Of a stretch of 64,000 nucleotides of DNA, positions 1-8,659 are shown piece after piece. Position 1 is the stretch's first letter; the number at the start of each line of letters is the position of its first letter. Below the pieces are notes generated by a model. That model searched no databases. It worked only from the letters and a program-made list of their open reading frames with translations, and was not told the DNA's origin. The position numbers and the translations under genes were made by a program. This stretch comes from Paenibacillus monticola (lineage in GTDB: Bacteria > Bacillota > Bacilli > Paenibacillales > Paenibacillaceae), in the NCBI RefSeq assembly GCF_009664975.1, contig NZ_WJXB01000006.1:62001-126000 (forward strand). Reading direction: 5' to 3'.

Positions 1-21
1 TTATATCCCCACGTTGGAGAA

Positions 22-1578
22 TTAGAATATTTTCGTCGTCCAGGATTCGCAATTCCAAATATCTGTGGCAATATCACGATAAAACTCAGGTTCGTGGGAA
101 ATTAACAGCATGCTTCCTTTGTACGCTTTCAAAGCTCGTTTGAGCTCTTCTTTCGCATCCACGTCCAAATGGTTCGTAGGCTCATCCAGCACGAGTATAT
201 TAGTTTCGCGGTTAATGAGTTTGCATAGACGTACCTTGGCTTTCTCTCCACCGCTGAGAACCGAGAGTTTGCTCTCGATGTGCTTCGTGGTGAGTCCACA
301 TTTTGCCAATGCAGCACGTACTTCGAATTGAGACATGGAGGGGAACGTATCCCATATTTCCTCTAAACAGGTATTGTTCTTGCCTTCCTTTGATTCCTGT
401 TCAAAATAGCCGATCTCCTGATTGTATCCAAGCTCTACCGAACCGGACAATGCCGGGATTTCGCCCAGGATACTGCGCAGAAGAGTCGTCTTCCCGATCC
501 CGTTCGCACCAACAAGCGCTACTCTTTGACCACGTTCCATCAGCAAATCCAGTGGCCGAGATAGCGGTTCCTCATACCCGATAACCAGTCCTTTAGCTTC
601 AAAAATAACTTTGCCTGCCGTTTTGCCATCTTTGAAATTAAACTGCGGCTTGGGCTTGTCCTTCGACATTTCGATGATGTCCATCTTGTCGAGCTTCTTC
701 TGCCTGGACATCGCCATATTGCGGGTAGCCACACTGGCCTTATTGCGGGCAACAAAGTCCTTCAGCTCGGAAATTTCCTGCTGCTGCCGGTTAAAGGCCG
801 ATTCATGCTGCTGCTTGCGCATTTCATAGATCTGCTGAAATTGATTATAATCGCCAACATAACGGGATAGCTTCAGGTTTTCCATATGGTAAATCAGGTT
901 GATTACGCTGTTTAAGAAAGGAATGTCATGTGAGATAAGGATAAAAGCATTCTCATACTCCTGAAGATAACGCTTCAGCCATTCAATATGCAACTCATCC
1001 AGATAGTTCGTAGGCTCATCGAGGAGCAGAATATCCGGTTTCTCCAGCAGCAGCTTGGCCAGCAATATCTTCGTGCGCTGTCCTCCACTAAGCTCGGATA
1101 CATCGCGGTCCAGTCCTATGTCAGTAATTCCCAAGCCACGCGCCGTCTCCTGAACCTTCGCATCGATCATGTAGAAATCCTGACTGGTTAGGGTATCCTG
1201 GATCGTACCCACTTCTTCAAGCATCTTCTCCAGCTCTTCCGGGGAAACGTCACCCATCCGGCCGTACATATCGTTCATTTCTTGCTCAAGATCAAACAAG
1301 TATTGGAATGCACCCCGCAATACATCCTGAATTGTTAACCCCTGGGTCAATGCCGCATGCTGATCAAGGTAGCCGACACGTACCCGCTTGGACCATTCAA
1401 CTTTACCTTCATCGGGCTGCAGCTTGCCTGTAACAATGTTCATAAACGTGGATTTACCTTCGCCATTCGCGCCGATCAATCCGATATGCTCTCCTTTGAG
1501 CAGGCGGAACGAAACATCCTTGAAGATCGCCCGATCCCCAAAACCATGACTTAAAGCTTCAACATTTAATATGCTCAT
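22..1578 (-). CDS. ABC-F family ATP-binding protein (YkpA/YbiT-like)
   Basis: A 518-residue soluble protein with two ABC ATPase domains and no membrane segment, the architecture of ABC-F translation factors, which act on the ribosome. Domain 1 has Walker A GANGEGKST near residue 36, signature LSGGQ near 163 and Walker B ILLLDEPTNYLD near 183. A charged linker of about 80 residues (RKQQHESAFNRQQQEI onward) follows. Domain 2 has GANGIGKTT, LSGGE and LVLDEPTNHLD. Both Walker B glutamates are present, so both sites should hydrolyse ATP. The ATG at 1578 is preceded by AAGGTG at 8 bases. Length and C-terminus match the YkpA subgroup. No leader peptide of the antibiotic-resistance ABC-F type is evident, so a general translation role is more likely than resistance. 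Confidence 0.9.
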   Translation of the reverse strand: MSILNVEALSHGFGDRAIFKDVSFRLLKGEHIGLIGANGEGKSTFMNIVTGKLQPDEGKVEWSKRVRVGYLDQHAALTQGLTIQDVLRGAFQYLFDLEQEMNDMYGRMGDVSPEELEKMLEEVGTIQDTLTSQDFYMIDAKVQETARGLGITDIGLDRDVSELSGGQRTKILLAKLLLEKPDILLLDEPTNYLDELHIEWLKRYLQEYENAFILISHDIPFLNSVINLIYHMENLKLSRYVGDYNQFQQIYEMRKQQHESAFNRQQQEISELKDFVARNKASVATRNMAMSRQKKLDKMDIIEMSKDKPKPQFNFKDGKTAGKVIFEAKGLVIGYEEPLSRPLDLLMERGQRVALVGANGIGKTTLLRSILGEIPALSGSVELGYNQEIGYFEQESKEGKNNTCLEEIWDTFPSMSQFEVRAALAKCGLTTKHIESKLSVLSGGEKAKVRLCKLINRETNILVLDEPTNHLDVDAKEELKRALKAYKGSMLLISHEPEFYRDIATDIWNCESWTTKIF

Positions 1579-1614
1579 TCATAGACACCTTTTTTTCTGT
1601 ATTTTATCGTTTAT

Positions 1615-1643
1615 ATTATAAGCAGGAATGCGGGGGAATTCAA
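1615..1643 (-). promoter_or_regulatory. SigA-type promoter of the ABC-F gene
   Basis: On the minus strand TTGAAT (1643-1638) and TATAAT (1620-1615) are separated by exactly 17 bases, 37 bases before the ABC-F start codon. The divergent Crp/Fnr operator begins 14 bases upstream of this -35 box. Confidence 0.7.
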
Positions 1644-1657
1644 TGGAATGTTTGATT

Positions 1658-1672
1658 TGTAACATTGTCACA
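1658..1672. promoter_or_regulatory. Putative Crp/Fnr-type operator upstream of the regulator gene
   Basis: A 15-base near-palindrome, TGTAAC-ATT-GTCACA, with one mismatch between half-sites. A second copy of the same design lies at 2501-2515. The centre (1665) is 29 bases before the first base of an extended -10 box, the geometry of class II Crp/Fnr activation. The assignment is by pattern and position only. Confidence 0.6.
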
Positions 1673-1690
1673 GTGTTAATCCCCTGTAAG

Positions 1691-1699
1691 TGATAAAAT
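1691..1699 (+). promoter_or_regulatory. Extended -10 of the Crp/Fnr regulator gene
   Basis: TGATAAAAT (TGn plus TAAAAT) with no good -35 box, as expected for an activator-dependent promoter. The predicted transcript start is near 1706. Confidence 0.5.
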
Positions 1700-1741
1700 G
1701 CAACTGCCAAACTAAACTTCGGTATAAGGAGCTGAGATATA

Positions 1742-2416
1742 TTGAGTCCAAGCGTATTTGAACATCTCTCCCAAATCGTTGCTCTTTTTCCCTGCTTGTC
1801 CGAAATCAGTACAGTGGATTGGACCCGGGACGGGATAGAGGTCATGAAGGTGGAAGCTAATCTAGTCATTGAAGAAGGCCAGTTTCTCGAATATGCAGTA
1901 TTGGTGCTGGAGGGAACGATACGGATGTACAAAATCAGTGCTAGCGGCAGAGAAATTACCCTGTACCGCATTCATGGCGGCGAGTGCTGTCCGCTAATGA
2001 CGACAAGCATATTAGGAGAAAGTGAATATGAAGCATCTGCCTGCGTGGAAGAAGACGGGCTGGCTCTGCTGATTCCGGTAAACATCTTCCGGGAATGGAC
2101 AGACCGTTATCAGGGCTTCCGCCAGTTTATATTTAAATCTTTTGCGAACAGGATCATCCTTATGTCCAACCTGCTGGACAGCATCCATTTCAAATCCATC
2201 CGTGGACGGATCGCCGAATATTTGATTCAGCATAGCCAAGACAGTGGAGACTTGCTGAATATTACCCATGACACTCTGTCCGTGGAGCTTGGAACGGCGC
2301 GGGAAGTGATCAGCAGATCGCTCAAACAATTGGAACGAGAAGGGCTGATCAAACTTTCCAGAGGACAGATTGCACTGATCAGCCGTGAAGGAATGGAGCA
2401 GTATCTGGAGCTCTGA
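1742..2416 (+). CDS. Crp/Fnr family transcriptional regulator
   Basis: A 224-residue protein with an N-terminal cyclic-nucleotide-binding-type beta-barrel (about residues 20-125), a dimerisation helix and a C-terminal winged helix. The recognition-helix region TAREVISRSLKQLEREGLI is near residues 180-198. The TTG start at 1742 is preceded by AAGGAG at 10 bases; no better start is nearby. A few cysteines are present (Cys-19, a Cys-Cys pair near 81-82 and ACVEE near 100), but they do not form an Fnr-like N-terminal iron-sulfur cluster motif, so the effector is unknown. Its own promoter and that of the downstream DUF2892 gene carry the same palindrome at the same distance, suggesting autoregulation and joint control. 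A strong terminator follows the gene. Confidence 0.9.
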   Translation: MSPSVFEHLSQIVALFPCLSEISTVDWTRDGIEVMKVEANLVIEEGQFLEYAVLVLEGTIRMYKISASGREITLYRIHGGECCPLMTTSILGESEYEASACVEEDGLALLIPVNIFREWTDRYQGFRQFIFKSFANRIILMSNLLDSIHFKSIRGRIAEYLIQHSQDSGDLLNITHDTLSVELGTAREVISRSLKQLEREGLIKLSRGQIALISREGMEQYLEL

Positions 2417-2440
2417 CTCTGATAATAAACCTAGCAAACC

Positions 2441-2474
2441 AAACGCCTGGCTAATCGCCAGGCGTTTTTATTTT
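2441..2474 (+). terminator. Rho-independent terminator of the Crp/Fnr gene
   Basis: An 11-bp perfect stem (AAACGCCTGGC / GCCAGGCGTTT) with a 5-base loop and a T-rich tail. Confidence 0.9.
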
Positions 2475-2500
2475 GAATTCCTGTCTTCATTTTATTTCTG

Positions 2501-2515
2501 TGTGACAAAGTTACG
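2501..2515. promoter_or_regulatory. Putative Crp/Fnr-type operator upstream of the DUF2892 gene
   Basis: TGTGAC-AAA-GTTACG matches the element at 1658-1672 in half-site sequence and 3-base spacer. It also sits 29 bases (centre to first base) before an extended -10 box and about 70 bases before the start codon, exactly as in the regulator promoter. Confidence 0.6.
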
Positions 2516-2533
2516 GTTGTTCCTCGCTGCAAT

Positions 2534-2542
2534 TGGTAAGAT
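2534..2542 (+). promoter_or_regulatory. Extended -10 of the DUF2892 gene
   Basis: TGGTAAGAT (TGn plus TAAGAT) lies 18 bases after the operator end, the same spacing as in the regulator's promoter. No clear -35 box. Confidence 0.45.
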
Positions 2543-2584
2543 CGGTCCTGTAGACACAACCACAATGAAACGGAGGAACAGAAA

Positions 2585-2776
2585 ATGAAAAATGTAGGTG
2601 GATCAGATCGTGCTGTAAGAATTATTGCCGGGGTGGCGCTTTTGTCGCTATTTTATTTTCTCCCAGGCTACTGGAAGCTGTTCGGCTTGACGGCCATCCC
2701 TTTCCTGGTTACCGGCTTAACACAGCGCTGTGGAATCAACAAGCTGCTTGGCCGGAATACCTGCAGAATCAACTGA
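2585..2776 (+). CDS. Small DUF2892 (YgaP-type) inner-membrane protein
   Basis: A 63-residue protein with N-terminal MKNVGGSDRAVRIIAGVALL and two hydrophobic segments (about 14-30 and 33-48), typical of the DUF2892 family. In other bacteria this domain also occurs fused to rhodanese (YgaP). The family is often found near thiosulfate/sulfide or redox genes; that link is not proven here. GGAGG at 2572-2576 lies 8 bases before the ATG. The gene is preceded by the second Crp/Fnr-type operator. A conserved Cys-Gly (QRCGINKLLG) follows the second membrane segment. Confidence 0.85.
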   Translation: MKNVGGSDRAVRIIAGVALLSLFYFLPGYWKLFGLTAIPFLVTGLTQRCGINKLLGRNTCRIN

Positions 2777-2816
2777 TAAACCAACTGAAACACCCAATCC
2801 AAAGGAGGTAATAATA

Positions 2817-3839
2817 ATGATTATTATGAAAAAGAAACTCACCGCAACAGTTCTTACAGGGATCGTTCTTCTCGCAGGTATGCAATTAGGTAGCGGCGCC
2901 ACGGCAAATGCCGCAGACAGCTCATTGCCCGTAATTCAGACCTTAAGCACACAATATGATATCAGTCCGAACCGCGTCTTCTACAATGCCAGCACCCGTT
3001 ATATTCAAATCGACGGCGAAGATGTCCTTAAACCAAATACCATCAAGAATGGTCGGGCTTATGCTCCCAGTGAGAGCATTGCTGCAGCGGTTGCCAAAGC
3101 CCAAACACAGCAGCCTTTAACCTTCGTCCTAATCCATGGTGCCTGGGCAGATGCCTCCTTCTGGGATAAAACCGCAGCCGAGCTGCGGAAAGCAGGGCAT
3201 ACCGTCTACGCTCCTGAATATGCCGGTCATGGCACCCTATATGATCCCAATGTGACCCATGAGCAAATTGTCACTTCTGTTGTGGACTATATCAAGTCCA
3301 AGAAGCTTACCAATATCGTCCTCGTGGGCCATAGCTTCGGAGGAACGATCATTCAAAAGGTGGCGGAGCAAATTCCGGAACGTATTCACCGACTGGTATT
3401 TTTTGATGCTTTTGTGCCGCTTGACGGACAAAGCGTCGTCGATCAGGCTCCTGGACTCGAAGCTGGATTTGGACATTTGCGAGAGGCGTCCGGCAATAAT
3501 ACGCTACCTCTACCCTTCTCCATGTTCCGCGACAGCTTCGTAAATACCGCAAGCCTCAGCTTGGCTAAAGAGATCTATCAAAACGCCAAACCCGAACCTG
3601 CAGGACCCTTATTCGAAAAGCTGGATTTAAAAACATTCTATACGCTTGAGCTGCCCAAAAGCTATTTGTATCTGACCTCCGATACCGCCTTGCCACAAGG
3701 CAGTTATGGCTGGAACCCGACACAGGCCAGTCACCTTGGACAGTTCCGCCTCATCACCGGCGAAGGCGACCATATGACTACGGCCTTTGCAGCACCTAAA
3801 TATTTAGAAGAAAAGCTGTATGAAGCTTCCAGAGATTGA
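2817..3839 (+). CDS. Secreted alpha/beta hydrolase
   Basis: A 340-residue protein with a signal peptide (MIIMKKK, hydrophobic core, predicted cleavage at ANA-A near residue 33). An approximately 65-residue stalk of unknown function follows, then an alpha/beta hydrolase domain opening with TFVLIHGAWADASFW. The nucleophile elbow GHSFGG carries the catalytic serine. The C-terminal GDGD/GEGDHM-like segment holds the likely catalytic histidine. The chosen ATG is 8 bases after AAAGGAGG (2801-2808); an upstream ATG at 2730 overlaps the DUF2892 gene and lacks a site. The substrate is unknown; related proteins are esterases and salicylate-esterase-like hydrolases. Its last third is duplicated at 8660-8985. 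Confidence 0.85.
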   Translation: MIIMKKKLTATVLTGIVLLAGMQLGSGATANAADSSLPVIQTLSTQYDISPNRVFYNASTRYIQIDGEDVLKPNTIKNGRAYAPSESIAAAVAKAQTQQPLTFVLIHGAWADASFWDKTAAELRKAGHTVYAPEYAGHGTLYDPNVTHEQIVTSVVDYIKSKKLTNIVLVGHSFGGTIIQKVAEQIPERIHRLVFFDAFVPLDGQSVVDQAPGLEAGFGHLREASGNNTLPLPFSMFRDSFVNTASLSLAKEIYQNAKPEPAGPLFEKLDLKTFYTLELPKSYLYLTSDTALPQGSYGWNPTQASHLGQFRLITGEGDHMTTAFAAPKYLEEKLYEASRD

Positions 3840-3846
3840 AGTGGGT

Positions 3847-3894
3847 AGACAGCCCAACAGGCCCGGCATATTGCCAGGGCCTGTTGGGCTGTCT
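3847..3894. terminator. Long perfect hairpin between convergent genes
   Basis: Two 18-base arms (3847-3864 and 3877-3894) are exact inverse complements; the loop itself can extend the stem. It sits between the hydrolase and the convergent SLH gene. The T-tract is poor on both sides, so termination is inferred from position. A decayed copy accompanies the duplicated gene end at 8935-8982. Confidence 0.6.
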
Positions 3895-3904
3895 GCTTGA
3901 AAAA

Positions 3905-6547
3905 CTACTCTATATCTAAGGAATGCTCAAGACTGACATTTAACATACGTAAGATCATGAGTATTGACTCGTATCTCGTAGCACTAGCACTTGGTTTGAA
4001 CGAACCATCCGTTCCACCTTTTACGATTCCCATCTTGGATAACGTATTAATCTCATGCTCTGCCCAGTTACCCGAAACATCCTTGAACTTATCACTTTTC
4101 ACTAGTGTAATATTCATTACTTTTGAAAGCATCACCACTATTTCCGCTCTGGAGATACTCTGGTTCGGTTTGAACGTGCCATCCAAGTAACCTTTGATAA
4201 TACCACTTGCTTTTAATGTAGCAATTGCTTCTGTTGCCCAGTGAACTTTGGTGTCCTTAAAGCTTGAATTACCTTCAAAGGTTAAGCCAAGCGCTTTTAC
4301 CAACATTGTGGCAAATTCCGCTCTAGTTATACTCACATTTGCGCGGAATGAACCATCCTCGTAACCCTTGATAATACCAAGCTTAGTGGCTAACTCGATT
4401 GTTTTAGCCATTCGAGAATCTTTGGGTACATCGTTAAATGTTACTGCTGGTAAAGTATTTGCTTTTTCTACTAGAGCCTTGATTACATCCATATTCACTT
4501 TTTCATTGTAGAATGATTTAGCTGTTGGTGCAGGCGTTGGTGATACAGTAGGTATAGGTGTTGCGGTGGGAACTGTTGTTGGTGTTGTAATAGCTGGGGA
4601 AGTTTCATGGGTCTCACTTGTTAAAATCGTATAACTGATGCTCATAATCTCACTATTTATCATTCCCGCATGAACCGCAATGGCTTTGATCGTTTGTTCT
4701 CTGTTGATCACAATTGCTTCACCATACAGCTTGCTGGCTGTGCTTGGGTCAGTGTCATCTGTAGTGTAATAAATTGCCGCTCCCGTTGTCGTGCTTCTCA
4801 GTACTACACTTGTACCCGCCGCTACAGCTCCACTTGATACGCTTGCTGTTGGTGCTACTGCTTGCTCCACTGTGTAACTTGTAGTGATAATCTCACTATC
4901 CACGTATCCCATTTTCACGGCTATCGCCTTGATTGTTTGCGTGTTGTTAACTACAATTGCCCCTGTATACAAAGTGCTCACCGTTGTTGGATCACTTCCA
5001 TCTCTCGTGTAATAGATGGAAGCCCCCTCTGTTGTGCTGCTCAATGTCACACTTGTTCCAGACGATACAATTCCACTTGATACGCTTGCTGTTGGTGCTG
5101 CTACTTGCTCTACTGTATAACTTGCAGTGATAATCTCACTATCCTCGTATCCTATTTTCACGGCTATCGCCTTGATAGCTTGCGTATTGTTGACTACAAT
5201 TGCTCCTGTATACAAAGTGCTCGCCGTTATTGGATCGCTGCCATCTCTCGTGTAATAGATAGAAGCTCCCTCTGTTGCACTGCTCAATTCCACACTTGTT
5301 CCAGACGCTACAGTTCCACTTGGTACGCTTGCAGTAGGTGCCGCTACTTGTTCTACTGTATAATTTTCAGTGATAATCTCACTTTCCGCGTATCCCATTT
5401 TCACGGCTATCGCCTTGATGGTTTGCGTGTTGTTAACTAGAATTGCTCCTGTATACAAAGTGCTCGTCGTTGTTGGATCGCTGCCATCTCTCGTGTAATA
5501 GATAGAAGCTCCCTCTATTGCACTGCTCAATTCCACACTTGTTCCTGCCGCTACAGTTCCACCAGATAGGTTTGCTGTAGGATCTCCCGTTATTCCAGAA
5601 AATAATTTAGGATATTGGTCTACATCCATATACCAAGTGAAGCGGAAGTCCCAACCCTCATAAGTGCTTAGCGTTTTCATTTCAACTGTAGTTTTCCCAC
5701 TAGCTCCTAGGCCTGCTTTTCCAGTTGTTTGAGCGTCATAGTAGTTGTTGGAGGTGGTTCTGTTACTGTCATTACCCATAAAACCACCTGTATTACTAAC
5801 TCCAGTCACAAGTCCAGCAGCATAGTTATTGGCGATATACCCATCAATCATTTCACCAACCAAGCCACCAACATACGAATTTCCGCTAACAGCTGATGTA
5901 GAATAATTTTCACTAATCCATCCATCCGTACTTCCAGCTAAACCGCCAACCCTGCTGTTTCCATTCACAGATCCCGTCGTGTAGCTGTTACTGATATATC
6001 CATTGTTTAAACCTACCAGCCCACCTACTCCGCCAACTCCATTCACAACTGCCGAAGCGTAGCTGTACCTTATTACTCCATTACTATCATTAAAGCCCAC
6101 TAAACTGCCTACATTTGACTTGCCCTTAATAATTCCAGCTTCCAGTTTAATGTTTAGAATAGTACCCATATTATCACCAAATAGACCTACACCATTGTCG
6201 CTATCTCTATCAATTAACAACCCCGTTATAGTGTAACCATCGCCATTCATATTTCCAACAAACGGTGCTGCTGCATTCCCTATCGGACTCCAACCCTTAT
6301 CCTCTTGGTAATCAATTAGACTAATATCCTCAGTAAGCTTGAAAAAGGCACCCTCTTCCCCTAGATGATCTCTGACCTTATTCAGTTGATCAGCCGTGGC
6401 AATTAGATATGGATTATCCTCACTTCCTGTTCCCTCAAAATCTGCTGCATATGCTTTGCTTCCACCAATATCCAGCAAATTCAATCCACCTAGCACCATT
6501 AGTATTACTAAAATAATAGACATTCTCTTTTTTAAGATAATATTCAA
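3905..6547 (-). CDS. S-layer-anchored surface protein with GLUG, chitobiase-C-type and SLH domains
   Basis: An 880-residue exported protein. Domain order: signal peptide (cleavage near AYAA, residue 35); a GLUG-repeat beta-helix (about 115-290, repeated VGGLVG and GSVNGNS-type units); four tandem CHB_HEX_C_1 repeats of about 81 residues starting near 322, 403, 485 and 566; a Thr/Pro-rich linker (about 645-675); and three C-terminal SLH domains starting near 705, 765 and 824 that should bind pyruvylated secondary wall polymer. The TTG start has GGAGG 7 bases upstream. No catalytic domain is recognised, so it is probably an adhesin or carbohydrate-binding surface protein. The SLH motifs are intact (for example ITRAEFATML). 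Confidence 0.9.
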   Translation of the reverse strand: MNIILKKRMSIILVILMVLGGLNLLDIGGSKAYAADFEGTGSEDNPYLIATADQLNKVRDHLGEEGAFFKLTEDISLIDYQEDKGWSPIGNAAAPFVGNMNGDGYTITGLLIDRDSDNGVGLFGDNMGTILNIKLEAGIIKGKSNVGSLVGFNDSNGVIRYSYASAVVNGVGGVGGLVGLNNGYISNSYTTGSVNGNSRVGGLAGSTDGWISENYSTSAVSGNSYVGGLVGEMIDGYIANNYAAGLVTGVSNTGGFMGNDSNRTTSNNYYDAQTTGKAGLGASGKTTVEMKTLSTYEGWDFRFTWYMDVDQYPKLFSGITGDPTANLSGGTVAAGTSVELSSAIEGASIYYTRDGSDPTTTSTLYTGAILVNNTQTIKAIAVKMGYAESEIITENYTVEQVAAPTASVPSGTVASGTSVELSSATEGASIYYTRDGSDPITASTLYTGAIVVNNTQAIKAIAVKIGYEDSEIITASYTVEQVAAPTASVSSGIVSSGTSVTLSSTTEGASIYYTRDGSDPTTVSTLYTGAIVVNNTQTIKAIAVKMGYVDSEIITTSYTVEQAVAPTASVSSGAVAAGTSVVLRSTTTGAAIYYTTDDTDPSTASKLYGEAIVINREQTIKAIAVHAGMINSEIMSISYTILTSETHETSPAITTPTTVPTATPIPTVSPTPAPTAKSFYNEKVNMDVIKALVEKANTLPAVTFNDVPKDSRMAKTIELATKLGIIKGYEDGSFRANVSITRAEFATMLVKALGLTFEGNSSFKDTKVHWATEAIATLKASGIIKGYLDGTFKPNQSISRAEIVVMLSKVMNITLVKSDKFKDVSGNWAEHEINTLSKMGIVKGGTDGSFKPSASATRYESILMILRMLNVSLEHSLDIE
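4625..5585 (-). repeat. Four tandem 243-bp coding repeats
   Basis: Within the SLH gene a unit of about 243 bp (81 codons) recurs four times. The first three are nearly identical at protein level (GASIYYTRDGSDP in each); the one nearest the SLH domains has diverged (TTDDTDPSTASK). Such a block is prone to unequal recombination and assembly collapse. Confidence 0.85.
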
Positions 6548-6634
6548 TGCAGCACCTCCAGCAAACTTTTACACTAAGATTATCACACCATTATGATGGA
6601 AAAATGATAAACTTCGACAAAAAGTCTTAGGAAT

Positions 6635-6847
6635 GAATAAATATCAAAATCAGCGGTTGACGTGTTGTAAGTAGATCCGCTACGGTTCGGAGGGTTCTTA
6701 CGATCGCTGTTAAAGCCCGATTTCCTGATTGAACAATAAGTATAGGGTGAAATCGGGCTTTAAAGGCGACCACTTTGTTTCTCCAGAATCCCTCCGACCT
6801 CCGCTCCATCCGCACGGTTAGTCAACCTCTAATTTTTAGTTAGAGCC
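6635..6847 (-). repeat. 213-bp palindromic interspersed repeat, copy 1
   Basis: A long imperfect palindrome with outer arms CAGCGGTTGAC and GTCAACCTCT and an inner stem AAAGCCCGATTTC / GAAATCGGGCTTT. A copy about 90 percent identical, in the opposite window orientation, lies at 54134-54347. The inner stem changes compensatorily between copies. It has no coding capacity beyond fortuitous ORFs and behaves like a MITE or REP-type element. Confidence 0.8.
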
Positions 6848-7104
6848 TTATTTCCTCTCATAAAATTTTCTTTTCACAAGAAGACTTTCAAATCACAGCT
6901 GTGAGAGAAATTTGGATCGATTGGATTTCAAAAAAACAAGCCCAAGCGATAATATCGCCTGAGCCAGATAGCTTATACATTAATGGTATTTTCTCTCTGT
7001 AGTTGAGGATGCAATTGCTCAAGGAGCTGAGCTTATTACCGTAAGAGTGATGGGGAAAAACAAATATCCGCTGCCGAAGCTTGGATTCGTATTTAATTAG
7101 AAAC
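6848..7104. other. Intergenic stretch with possible gene debris
   Basis: On the plus strand, about 6900-7100 reads as two short open segments in different frames (starting REIWIDWISKK and VEDAIAQGAEL), each ending in a stop and without a start and ribosome-binding site. They look like relics of a gene I do not recognise. No other signal is seen. Confidence 0.3.
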
Positions 7105-8364
7105 TCATCCAATAGGAAAGTGCTCCTCAGCAAGAGTAACCTTTTCCTTAGGTAAAGCTAAAAATACAATTAACCCAATAATAAATAAGGGGATAATCGA
7201 TAAAATACTGTATTTGGCATTGCCTGTCATCGTAGTCGTTAAAGACATTACAAAAGGTCCGATAATCGCAGCGAACTTGCCAAAAATATTATAAAAGCCA
7301 AAAAATTCATTAGATCTTTCTTTGGGAATAATCCTGCCATAATAAGACCTGCTTAATGCCTGAATTCCTCCCTGTGCGGAACCAATCAAAGCACCTAGAA
7401 TGAATATATGCCAGACAGACGATATATAAAAAGCAGCTATACAAGAAATGATGTAGGTGAGAATACCGACGATAATCATGGTTCGTGTCGAATACTTTTT
7501 CGCCAAATTCCCGTAAATGAGCGCACATGGAAAGGCAATAATCTGAATAACTAATAAAATTCCCAGTAAGGTGAAAGTATCTAGCGCACCAGCACCTAGA
7601 ACTGACGTAGCATACGGAACGACCATCTTAATAATCGTATCTACTCCATCTATATAACAAAAGTAGGCGATTAAAAAAATAAATACTGTTTTGTAATTTC
7701 TAATATGCTTAAATGTTTGTCCTAACCTTTTGAAGCTGTTGATCACCGGTTGAGGTTCAGGCTCAATATAATACCGCTGCTTTACATCCCTGATCATTGG
7801 AATAGTCAGCAGACCCCACCAAAGAGCAGTAATAATAAACCCAATCTGATAACCAATGGCCTCATCCATTCCCAAAACAAAGATCAACGCAAGACTGATG
7901 CCAAAAGGAATAACACTGGAGATATAACCAAAAGCAAAACCTCTTGAAGAAACCTTGTCCATCCTGTCATCGCTTGTAATATCCACCAAAAACGAATCAT
8001 AAAAAATATTAGAGCCAGCAAAACCTATTGCTGATAAAACATAGAAAACAATCAGTAACTGCCACTGTCCGCTTGCGGGTGATACAAATGCAAGAGAAAG
8101 CGTGGATATTAAACCAATCAAAGCAAAAAACAGGAAGAAGCGTTTTTTCTTATCCTTATAATCTGCCAAGGTACCCAAAATCGGACTAATGATTGCAACA
8201 AGAATACTGGCTAACGAATTAAAATACCCCAGATCCATACTGCTATTTACATTCTCAAACATACCGAACACAATCGGCAATAATGCGGTGGTAACAGCCA
8301 TGGAATACGCTGAATTCCCACAATCATATAAAATCCAAGATCTTTCTTCCTTACTTAGCTTCAT
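7105..8364 (-). CDS. MFS transporter, UMF1 family (Atg22-like)
   Basis: A 419-residue polytopic membrane protein with about 12 hydrophobic segments. The opening SKEERSWILYDCGNSAYSM is characteristic of the UMF1 / Atg22-type MFS family, and the loop-2 motif GTLADYKDKKKR fits MFS proteins. Substrates of bacterial members are mostly unknown; efflux of metabolites is inferred from the family. The ATG has a purine-rich GGGGGCTGAG about 4 bases upstream. It is a single gene, without a linked regulator. Confidence 0.85.
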   Translation of the reverse strand: MKLSKEERSWILYDCGNSAYSMAVTTALLPIVFGMFENVNSSMDLGYFNSLASILVAIISPILGTLADYKDKKKRFFLFFALIGLISTLSLAFVSPASGQWQLLIVFYVLSAIGFAGSNIFYDSFLVDITSDDRMDKVSSRGFAFGYISSVIPFGISLALIFVLGMDEAIGYQIGFIITALWWGLLTIPMIRDVKQRYYIEPEPQPVINSFKRLGQTFKHIRNYKTVFIFLIAYFCYIDGVDTIIKMVVPYATSVLGAGALDTFTLLGILLVIQIIAFPCALIYGNLAKKYSTRTMIIVGILTYIISCIAAFYISSVWHIFILGALIGSAQGGIQALSRSYYGRIIPKERSNEFFGFYNIFGKFAAIIGPFVMSLTTTMTGNAKYSILSIIPLFIIGLIVFLALPKEKVTLAEEHFPIG

Positions 8365-8478
8365 ACACTCAGCCCCCGCATAAGATACTTGCCGACATTA
8401 TAGCATTTTGTTGGAGGGGGTAAGGTAATCTTAATGTTAAATATAGTAAAGGTTTAGTAAAGCGACGGTAAAGAGGGA

Positions 8479-8659
8479 CTAATTTAAAAGGTTCAATATC
8501 TTTATTCTTCCGTTGACGTTACGTTTCTCTCGCACGACTAGTGCAGATACCGTAAGGAGACTGCACTCCCGAAGCGATAATTGCTCTCTCCTCCATACAT
8601 CCCCGGAGAGCACTTCTTCCGAATAACGGGCAAACGCAGGGGCAATATCCCAAACGCTT
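8479..8659 (-). pseudogene. Fragment of a carboxymuconolactone-decarboxylase-like gene
   Basis: The minus strand reads SSVWDIAPAFARYSEEVL then SLRECSLLTVSALVV, the typical N-terminal CMD/AhpD-like pattern, for about 45 residues. The similarity stops at 8660, exactly where the duplicated hydrolase 3' end begins on the other strand. Past SALVV it changes to unrelated residues and a stop at 8479. Both ends are therefore missing. The open frame continues upstream only as an antisense shadow of the duplicated segment. Confidence 0.6.

Noticed and set aside
4625-5585. CRISPR-like or minisatellite array
   Set aside because: The unit is 243 bases and translates as intact protein repeats; there are no short direct repeats with unique spacers.
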